Assembly (NCBI GenBank): GCA_001662425.1
Contig: BDDC01000940.1
Location: 18,710-33,733, forward strand
Origin: Chlamydomonas sphaeroides
Lineage: Eukaryota; Chlorophyta; Chlorophyceae; Chlamydomonadales; Chlamydomonadaceae
Direction: 5' to 3'
DNA length: 15,024 nucleotides
Shown here: piece after piece, positions 1 to 8,400 of the stretch
How positions within the stretch are numbered: the stretch's first letter is position 1
Layout of the letters: the number at the start of each line of letters is the position of its first letter
Program-made: the position numbers and the translations under genes
The notes under the pieces: model-generated
The model's input: only the letters and a program-made list of their open reading frames with translations
Database searches by the model: none
Told to the model about the DNA's origin: nothing

Positions 1-3000
1 ACCAGGCTCGGGCTGCGGGTTGGGCGCAGCACAGCGGGCACGTGGGCGGCGGTGCACCACGGCGGGGGGGAGCAGCCATGGGGCCAGGCGTGATTCGGCA
101 GCCGAGCACATGCCTTGCACTTGCACAAGGCCACGCCTTCTGCGCCCTGGCCCACGTCCACGGCCGCTCACCTGCCGCCGAGCGGTACTCCCAGCCCTCG
201 CAGTCCACGGCGCCTCCGCCTCCGCCCGCCGCCGCCCCGCCGGCGCGCATGTCCACCAGCCAGTCGCCGGCCCACTGCCAGCCGCCGTCGCGCGGCAGCG
301 ACACCTCCTCCCGACCCCGCCAGCCCGCGCCGCCGCCGCCGCCGCTGGGCATGGCCGGGCCGGCGCCGCCGCCGCCGGGACGCGAGCCGACGGCCGGCGG
401 CGGCGCCGACCCCAGAAAGCCGCCGACGACCAGGGGCGAGCCGACGTTGAGGAGGCCGGCGTCGTCGTCGTCACTGGTAGCGCCGCGCCAGGCTCCCCAG
501 GGCTCGCGGACCTGCGACACGGGTCGGTCCGCTAAAACCCGCAAGTACGGTACGGCGTGGCGACCGTGCTGCATCCGTACCCACCTGGTACTCGTACACC
601 TCCTCCGTGACCACTTCCTCGATCACGCCGCCCAGCCCCGACGCCGAGCCCTCGGCGGCGCCGCCGCCGCCCGCGCCGCCGCCCGCCGCCGCCAGGCCGC
701 CGCTGAGCGGGCCGGACCGGCCGGCGCTGCTGGCGGAGCGCGGCGGCAGCGCCGCCGCGGCGGCGGCGCCGTCGTCATCGCCGCCGCTGTCATCAAGCAG
801 GAAGGGGTCGGCGGCGCCGCCGGCGTCGCTGTCGCTGTCGATCAGGCCGGAGCCGGGGCCCGTGCCGGCCCCGCCGGCGCCGCCGTCGACGACCGCCTGC
901 AGGGGCCAGGGGTCAGGGGCCGCTTCCTGGCTGCCTCCAGGCTGCCACACGCGGCGCCAGGCGCCGCACGCGCAACGCATGAGACAGCCCAACGCACGAC
1001 ACAGCCCAATGCACGACACAGCCCAACGCACGGTAAACGCACGACACAGCCCAATGCACGACACGGCCCAGCAGGCACGGCACGGCACGGCACGGCCGCT
1101 CACCTTGAGCCGCCGCGCCATGCTGCCGCTGTCCGCCAGCAGCGCCCCCACCTCATCCAGCAGGTTCCCCAGACGCGCCCCCGCCCCGTCACCGCCGCCG
1201 CCCGCCGCCGCCCGCTCTGCCGCCGGCGCCGGCTCCGCCGGCGCCGAAGGTGGAGGCGGCGGCCGCTCGGCCGCCGCGGGCGCAGGCGCCGCGGGCGCCG
1301 CAGCGGAGGCGGCGAGGATCTCGCGGCGCAGGCGCGGGAAGGCGGCGGCGGTGGCGGCGACGCGGGCGTCGGGGTCGAGCGGCAGCAGCGAGGCGAAGAA
1401 GGGGTGCAGCGTGGTGGCGAAGTAGGGCGGGAAGAGGGGCTCGGGCCAGTCCGACAGGTAGCGGGAGGCGGGCCAGCGCGCAGCTGTAGGGCGGCAACCG
1501 GCAGTGGGCAATGGGCGAAGGTGGTGGCAAAGACGGCGGTTGAGGCAGGCGCAGGCGGGGGCGCGGGCCTGCATGTGCGGGTGCGGCCCCGGATCCGGAT
1601 CCGGATCCGGAACGTGCAGGGGCTGCATCGTACCCGGATCCAGCTGGATCATGTGCAGCACCAGCCGCCGGATATCTGGATCCACGCCCGCCAGCGGGCC
1701 GCCGCCGGCGGCCGGGTCGGCGGCCGCGTCGCCACGCCTGCGAGGGCGCAGCCACGAATCACGTGCGTCAAGTGCGTTCAACACCCCACGGGGCTCGCTA
1801 CGCTGGAGAGGCACCAAGCCGCGCTCTCGAAGCGCAATCCGTACCACTCCATACAGCAGGTGCTCGGATAACGCGTGCGGCGCGTGCACGTCACGGTCCG
1901 TACCTGTACGACAGCAGCTCGGACAGGTCGAAGAGCGCCTTGCCGTCGCAGAAGACCTCGGCGATGACGCAGCCCAGCGAAAAGATGTCCTGCAGGGCGG
2001 CGGGGCGGGGCGCGCACGGGGCCGGGGGACGTTGCAAGGGGCCAGGAGCACTGCGCCGGTGGCCGGTCGCGACGTCAGCTCTGGCAGCGCACGTCCCCAT
2101 GCCGCTCCTGGCCCTCCGCAACCCGGCCGGACGTGCCTCGGCCCTCCGCAACCCCAGCTGAACCACCCTGAGGCCACCCCGGGCCCCCTGGCTGAGTAAG
2201 AGGCGCCACAGGCCAGCGCCGCCGAAAGGGAGGTGGAGCTCCAATTGTGGGACGCCACTGCCGCGTCCCGACAGGCCCGGCAGGCTCCTGCTTGGCCCAA
2301 GGACCCCGCAACCTCCTCGCGCCGCCGCCCACCATCTCCGGCGCCAGGGCCGACGGCGCGCGCGAGGCCTCCGCCGCCGAGGCTGCGGTGAAGAAGCGCT
2401 CGGGCGCTATGTAGGCGCGGCGCCGGCCGCCCGTGTCGAAGAAGAAAGAGTACTCGGCCTGCGGGATTGGAGCCGGGGTTCGCACGGCTCGGCCTGCAGC
2501 TGGAGGCAGCCTGGGCCCCCCACGCGTCCTGCCTGCCCTCGCTGCCTGGCATCTCCCACCGGAAGCTACCTGCGGGCCCCGCTCGCTGCCGGCCTGAGCC
2601 CCGCCTCGCCCCGGCCCTGCGTGCCCCAAACCCCAGACCCCAGCTCTTTACCCCCGACTCCGCCCCCCGCACCGGGTTGTCCGCGGGCAGCGCCACGGGC
2701 TTGAGGCCCGCGGAGAAGTCGGCCAGGAAGGCCCAGCCCCAGGAGCTGAGCAGCACGTTCTCGGACTTGAGGTCGCCGTGCACCACACCCCGGGCGTGGA
2801 CCTGGGGACGAGTGCAGGGGGCAGTCAGGGGGCAGTCAGGGGGCAGTCAGGGGGCAGTCAGGGGGCAGTCAGGGGGCAGCGCGGGTTTGGCGAGGCCTAG
2901 GCATGCGGTGGTGGCGAGGCCGCCCGGAAGCGCCCGTGGCCTGGCCTGCGGCCCGCTGCCTGCCCTGGCCCCCATGCCCGGCTGGGCCCTGCCGCGCCCT

Positions 3001-4718
3001 GTCCCGCTGGCTGCCCTCCAGCCCTGCCGCCCTGTCCCACTGCCTGCCCTCCTGCCCTGCCGCCCTGTCCCGCTGCCTGCCCTCCAGCCCTGCCGCGCCC
3101 TGCCCCACTCCTGCCCTACCCGCTGCCCAGGGCGCCTCACCTGGGCGGTGCCCAGCAGCAGCTGGAAGGCAATCCACCGCTGCGGCGCGAGCGGGGCACA
3201 GGGAGGGACGCACGCACACGCACACGCACGCACACACACGGGGAAGGTCAGACGCACGACCTCACTGCGCAGTGCGGTAGGGCCCCAGCGCCCCCCCAGT
3301 CGCCGCTGCGCTCGGCCCGGACCCAAGCCCGTCCATGTCCTGCCGTATGGACACCTCCTGTCGTAAGGGCGGCGCCCCTGCCGTACTACCTTCTCCAGGT
3401 TGGACAGGAAGGGCCGCGTGGACAGCCTGTCGTACAGGTTGGCCGCCAGGTGCTGCCGTACCAGGTAGCCGGCGTACTGCGACTCCACCCACGCCGCCAC
3501 CGGCCAGGCGTGCAGGCAGGAGGGGTGCGAGAGGGCCGACCTGGGGGGTTGGCAGGCGGGCCGTGTGGCGTGTGGGGCCGGGCGCCGGGGCGTGTGTGCC
3601 GTGTATGCAGTGTGTGCCGTGTGGGGAAGGGACACACGCCAAGGGAGGAAGGCGGCGTCCGGGTGGGCCTCAGGGGCCAGGCGTCAAGGCGGCGGCCGGC
3701 GAGGGCGCACGTGTGTGCGGCCGTCGGGCAGGATCGGGGCGAGGAGGGTGGGGCCGGCGCAGGAGGCCGGGCGGGCGCGGTGCAGCCAGCAGGCGGTGTA
3801 TGGCCCATGGCCGTGGCGCAGGGTCGCCCCTGAGCCCAGCCCGGCCAGCTGGGGGCCCCCATGCCCGGCCAGCCCCGGCCCGTGCCCGGCCCGCAGAGCC
3901 CGGCCGCAGCCGAGCGGCAACCCCCCGGCCTGTGCCCGGCCAGCTTCGGGCAGCTCCGGCCCGGGGACCCGTCATGCCCAGCCGGCCCCCGGCAGCGCCA
4001 GGTCCGGCTGCTGCGGATGCCCTGCCAGCCCCGCCCCGGGGGCCAGCCGCGGACCGCCGTGTGCTCCGATGGCACGCACCGCACGACCGCCAGCTGCTGC
4101 TTGTACGACTCCAGGCCCGTGGCCGCCGTGTCCGGGCGCTTGAAGTACACCTGGCGGGTACGGCGCACGGCGTGCCGGGGTGCGGCAGGGGACGGTGCGT
4201 TGGACGCAGCGAGCGGTGCCCCAGGGCGGCAGGGGGAGCGCTGCCAGCAGCGTCATCGAGAGCGCCGCCGCTCTTGCACGCTGCATCCCTGGTGCAGCCC
4301 CACCCGCCCCGCACATCCCTCGTCCGTGAATCCTCGTCCCCGTCAGGATGGCATGGATCATTGCAGTACTGTGTCATATGACAGCTGTCGTACCTTGACG
4401 ACCACGAGGCCGCCGCTGTCGTGCAGGCATAGCAGGGTTTTGAGGAAGCGGCCGCCGCCTGCGTGTGCGCGGCGGGGAGGGCTTGCGCTGGGAGCCCAGG
4501 GCGTTGCAGTGCCTGCTGCTGCGTTCCTGGGTCAGCACCGGAAGCCCACTCCGCAGGCCGCATGGGCCCGGCGAGGCCAGGCGCTGCCGGGCTGCTTGGG
4601 AGCCGGGCGGGAAGGCGGGCAAGCGATGCTCACCTAGGTTGTCCTTGAGCACCACGCCCGGCAGGTCCTGCAGCGGGTCCACCAGAACTCGCACGGGCTG
4701 CGCGAGGACGTTGCCCAT
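1..4718 (-). CDS. VPS15: VPS15-type protein kinase (PI3K class III regulatory subunit), 13 exons, 3' end outside window
   Basis: VPS15 is a myristoylated pseudokinase-like regulator that holds the class III PI 3-kinase VPS34 on endosomal and autophagic membranes. Exons (minus strand): 4718-4634, 4458-4394, 4150-4080, 3540-3390, 3179-3141, 2801-2673, 2458-2333, 1989-1904, 1737-1634, 1483-1104, 896-585, 511-172, 12-1. All have GT-AG borders and phases agree throughout, giving about 633 residues. Seen: MGN start (myristoylation type); VVVK with the ATP lysine at residue 50; LYDRLSTRPFLSNLEKRW (about 109-126); HGDLKSEN at 145-152; DFS at 165-167 in place of DFG; YIAPERF at 196-202; DIFSLGCVIAE from 223; DPAARWPASRYLSDW near 284-298. 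These fit VPS15 closely, including its HGD and non-DFG loops. Residues 300-410 start like the post-kinase region (FPPYFATTLHPFF) and become Ala/Pro-rich. Residues 413-516 are Gly/Ala/Asp-rich. Residues 502-629 resemble a DysF domain, not the usual HEAT repeats. The start is the first ATG and matches the family N-terminus. Kinase assignment is strong; the downstream join is an inference. Confidence 0.85.
172..629 (-). other. DysF (peroxin/dysferlin-like) domain segment encoded by the last VPS15-model exons
   Basis: The end of exon 11 reads EEVVTEEVYEYQ. It joins in phase 0 to exon 12, which begins VREPWGAWRG followed by an acidic run. Exon 12 later contains SLPRDGGWQWAGDWLVDM and, after a Gly/Ala insert, DCEGWEYRSA. 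DysF domains (Pex23/Pex30 peroxins, dysferlin, TECPR1) typically show a VYENxR-type strand, then a Leu-Pro-x-Gly-Trp-x-Trp block with a Trp-x-Val-Asp strand, then a Gly-Trp-Glu-Tyr block. All three are present in that order. Low-complexity Gly/Ala/Pro stretches interrupt the domain, as is usual for Volvocales. The remaining C-terminal Trp/Arg-rich part would lie to the left of the window. It could instead belong to a separate downstream gene wrongly joined to VPS15, but no stop or start separates them in the model. Confidence 0.6.
981..1095. repeat. 17-bp minisatellite plus short CGGCA repeats inside a VPS15 intron
   Basis: The unit CGACACAGCCCAATGCA recurs at 997-1013 and 1042-1058, with a one-base variant (AACGCA ending) at 1014-1030, a partial unit at 981-996 and a degenerate copy from 1059. 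A short CGGTAAACGCA insert separates the two halves. It is followed by a 5-bp repeat (CGGCA) at about 1077-1095. The whole array lies in the intron between exons 10 and 11 (897-1103), next to the donor. Confidence 0.85.
1589..1612. repeat. Short GGATCC tandem in a VPS15 intron
   Basis: Three to four head-to-tail copies of GGATCC lie in the intron between exons 9 and 10 (1484-1633), about 20 bases inside the donor. Because the unit is six bases long it stays open in all frames and lets the minus frame read through the intron, which otherwise could be mistaken for coding sequence. Confidence 0.8.
2814..2880. repeat. 11-bp G-rich tandem array in a VPS15 intron
   Basis: The unit CAGTCAGGGGG is repeated about five to six times almost perfectly, just after the acceptor side of the intron between exons 5 and 6 (2802-3140). 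The plus strand carries six runs of four to five G separated by six bases; the transcript of the minus-strand gene is C-rich here. Confidence 0.9.
3011..3108. repeat. 33-bp tandem repeat, three copies, in the same VPS15 intron
   Basis: Units at 3011-3043, 3044-3076 and 3077-3108 share the pattern CTGCCCTCCAGCCCTGCCGC followed by CCTGTCCC. Copies 1 and 2 differ at two positions and copy 3 is slightly shorter. The array occupies the donor half of the 339-bp intron between exons 5 and 6 and is separate from the 11-bp array in the acceptor half. Confidence 0.8.
3209..3240. repeat. CA-type microsatellite in a VPS15 intron
   Basis: An alternating CGCACACG / CACACACA stretch of about 32 bases lies in the intron between exons 4 and 5 (3180-3389), roughly 30 bases upstream of the exon 5 acceptor on the minus strand. 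Confidence 0.85.
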
Positions 4719-5414
4719 GGCGCTGCCTCGCCGCGCTGGGCCTGTCGCGATGCAGGGTCGGGAGATACACGCCGGGCTCCTGTCTGTGCGCAGCGCCCAG
4801 CCAGAAAGCGGCACAAGCTATTAACGTTTGATTGCTTTGTATGTGCGGTATTGCGAGCCAGGACATCCGGCCATGGCGCGGACGTGCATATGACTACTAT
4901 GGTCGCTGCTTAGCCATCGAAAGGTAATATACTAGTCTGCTAGTCGGCAACTGCAAGCCTTGGCACAACCCTTGCAGGCGTGTGCCCAAACCCGAGGTGC
5001 AAACCCCCCACCTTTTCCCCGATGGTCCCTCTAGCGAACCCACAATGGGTGCGGGCTCGGTGGTTTGACGACCACGTCGAAGAAGGCAGCAACTTGCAAA
5101 GTCTGATGCGGTCGGGACCGACCGCACAATCTTTGGGCGCACCGATGACTGCTGATGACGACGAGCTGATGTTCGCTCCACGCCTCAGGGTTGCGGAAGG
5201 TACCTGCTTGCGGCTGCCGGCCGCCACGATCCTTGCCTCCACTCCCAGCGCCCTGTGGAGCTGTTTTGTTGTTGCCACGGAGGAATAGGCGCCGGAATGG
5301 GGCGCATTGCGAGCGCCCGTCACCTGCCGTGCAATCGTTTCTCGAAGAAACCTCGCTGCCGACGCCACAGCAGCATTCCCCGACACCACCCACAGCTCAG
5401 AGCTATTATTTGTG
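4719..5414. promoter_or_regulatory. Divergent intergenic region between the VPS15-type gene and the plastid SnoaL-like gene
   Basis: The two start codons face away from each other across 696 bases, so this stretch should contain both 5' UTRs and both promoters. It is less GC-rich than the genes, most clearly at 4815-4935. A TATA-like run on the minus strand (TATATTA, 4931-4925) lies about 210 bases upstream of the VPS15 start. I see no equally clear TATA box for the plus-strand gene. Open frames exist on both strands here (for example plus 4980-5288) but none shows a recognisable domain. The TATA call is weak and the promoter assignment is positional only. Confidence 0.5.
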
Positions 5415-8400
5415 ATGGCAGCCCGTGTTTCCGTCACCGCGCGCAGCAGCGCGCCCTTGCGCACACAGCTCGCCGGCATGCCCCCGCCCGTGCCGCGGCC
5501 CTCGCCGCGAACACGAAGCCCGGCCGTCGCCCCTCGCGCAACAGCAATCGCGCCCGCATCCCGCGCCCGTGTCGCGGCGCCGCGCCGGCCGGCTCGGCGC
5601 AGCGGCGGCGCCACCGTCGTGGCGTTCCGGTGAGCGCTCGGTCGACCCGTGGGACGCGCCCTGACCGCCCATCGGCTTGCGCCGCCGCCACCGCCGCAAG
5701 CTGCTGCGCCAGTAGCCAGGGCAGAAAGGCCGCCGCTGCGCGCGCCTTCCGTCCTCGCATGCATCCCGTTCGACGCCTTCACCGCCGGCCCCCACACCCG
5801 CCTCCGCCCTCCCTCCCTGCTCTCCCCTGCCCTCCCCTCCACCTGCCCTCCCGCAGCGACGCGCACCGCTGCCAGGTGCTGCTGGACGCCAACAGCGAGC
5901 TGCTGGGGGCATGGCTGCGGGGCCGGGCAGCGGCCAGCGACGGAGGGGCCGCAGGGGCAGGAGGCCAGGGCAGGAGGCTGCTGACGTCGCTGGGGCCGCT
6001 GATGAACGACGACTGCGTGGTGGAGGTGCAGGTGGGTTCAGGCGTCAATCGCTCGCACTGTTGTGCATTAAACATCAAAGTTGTGTAGAATTTTCCTGCT
6101 GAGCTATGGGAGATAACCGGTACTCAAAGCGTGGAGGGGGGCTGCGTGGTGGAGGTGCAGGGGAGCCTTGGCGAGTGGTGCGCACACTTGAACGGACTTT
6201 GCATGGGACATGGTCCAGGGGTGTGTGCATGTAGAGGCGCAGAGGCTGCTTGCATGGAGCGGGGCTGCGAGGTGGTGGTGGTGGTGGCGGCGGGCATGTG
6301 CGTGGAGGCAGCCACTTGGCACGACGGGGGGTCTGATGCCGGAAGGCGGGCCCTGCACGACCGCTGCGCGCTTGCCGTACCCTGCGCAGGGGGCGCTGGG
6401 GCGCTGCTGCGCAAAGGTGAGCTGCAGGCGGCTACAAGTACCTACACCTTTCACCCAGGCCGACCCTGGCCTTCGTCTCGTCGCGTCGTCTCGCCGCCAC
6501 ACGCCCGCACCAGCGCCGCTCGCACGCCGGAGATCCCAGCCCGCAGTACTCCTCAGCTCACCGGTCGGTGTCGCGCTCCCCCGCTTTCCTGCTCCACCTC
6601 CCCCATCCCCAACCCCATCCCCAACCCCAACCCAAAACCCGATAGGGTGTGGAGGGTGCCGCCTCGCTGCTGAGCGCTGACCACTCCCCCGCCGGCCTCA
6701 CGCTTAAGTTCTGGCACAGCCGCGTGTGTGCCGTCAACGACGACAGCGACACCGTGTTCTGCCTCATGGAGATAAGGGCCGAGGACAGCACGGGCCGGGC
6801 GCGGTGAGGGCGCGCGGCGGCCTGGTCGGGGCGTCGGTGCAAGGCGCACGCCGACTGGTGCGGGCAAGCGTACAGTAGGCGCCGTCAAATGGGGGGCCCG
6901 GGACGACGGCGTCCACCCCACAACACACACGCCCACTGTCCCCGCAAGCTCCCCCGCCACCTTTCCCCCTCCCGCAGCTCGTGCTACCAGGTGTACAAGA
7001 CCGAGTGGCTGCTGGACGATGGCGCCCGCGCCGCCACGCACCTCATCGAGCGCGGCCAGTGGGACGCCGCCGGCGACGGGCTGACGGCGCTGCTGCTGCA
7101 GGGCCAGGGGCCGCAGCGGGGGCGGGCCGGGCGGACGCAGCGGGGCGGCGAGGGCGACGGCGGCACGGCGGCTGAGGAGGGCGCGGAGGCGGAGGGGCGC
7201 GAGGAGCGGCCGGCGCGCAGCGTGTCGGCTCGGTCGGGTGGCGACGTGGTGGGCGCCGACCTACCCGTGGAGCACATCACGGCGCAGGTGGGTTGGCGGG
7301 CGGAGTGTGGCCCATCGATAGCACGTCGACGCCGGGTCGATGGCGTGTCGTTAGCATGCCGCTAGGTGTTGTGCGTGCGTGCGCATGTGGGTGGTGTCTG
7401 CCAGGCGCCCGTCGTGTCACTGCGTGGGGGCGGCGAGGGGGGCGCGAGGGCAGCAGGCCGTGGACGTGCGAGAGCGCAGCACACAGGCATGCACACGAGT
7501 GGGTTGGAGGCAACAAGGCACGCCGTGGCCGTGGTCGCATGGCCTCCGGGGGCCCCTGCCCGAGGTGCGGTCCGTGGGCAGCAGGCGCCGGGCCCCTGCC
7601 GCCCGCTGCCACAGCCGTTCAAACCCGCATACCTGCCGGCCCCTCGCGCCCCGGCCCCGCCTTTCCCCGCCACCCCTCCCCCTCCCGCAGTCCCAAGTGG
7701 CGCGCTTCACCAAGGTGGGGTTCCGGCCTCGTGTCCAGCGCCGGGGCCGGGAGGGGGTGTCCAGGGCTCGGGGCCCAAGGAACGCGAGTACGCGAAGGCA
7801 GCAGGGCCGGACTCGCCTGCACCTCGCGCCTCTCTGCGCACCAGTGGCCGCCGTGGTGCCGCCCCGGCAGCGCACCCACATCCAGCTCACAACCGCACGC
7901 CGTGACATCCCTCTCCCCTCTCGCCGCAGGGCCTCACGCCCGAGGCGCTCATGGCCTCCAGCCGGGCCTGGTGCAACGCACACAGCAGCGGCGTCGCCAC
8001 AGGCCAGCTGCTTGGGCCGCTGCTGGCCGAGGACTTCAGGTCGGGACGCACGGGCCGCTCCCTCATGCCTGCACCAGCATCTCACCCTCCCCCGTGACCC
8101 CCTCGCGTTCCTTACGCCCCGCGCCGCCCTCCCTGCCCGGCCCTCACCCCAGGCTATGGGACGCGTCCGGCCTGCTGCCGCTCACGGCCAGCATCTCATC
8201 CGCCGCCTCGCAGCGCCTGCAGCCCGCGGCGCTGCCCGGCGCCGCCGCGGCGGCCGGCGGTGTCGGCGAGGACCCGGGCCACGGCGCCGCCGCCGCGGCG
8301 GTGCTGCTAGGCGGCGGCGGCTGCGTGGCGCCGGGCAGGGACGCGGTGGTGCGGCTGATCGACGACGCCAAGGTGCGTGCGGCGAGGGGGCTATGAAAAC

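Noticed and set aside
981..1095. Possible CRISPR-like array
   Set aside because: Units are head-to-tail without unique spacers and sit in a eukaryotic intron; it is a minisatellite.
42..1871. A 609-codon open frame on the plus strand
   Set aside because: It is antisense to the VPS15/DysF exons, is full of low-complexity Arg/Ala/Pro, crosses the introns, and shows no domain. High GC makes antisense frames stay open.
471..2786. A single uninterrupted minus-strand frame of 771 codons
   Set aside because: Real exons 6, 9, 10 and 11 happen to share this frame, but the intervening stretches are introns with GT-AG borders, and exons 7, 8 and 12 use other frames.
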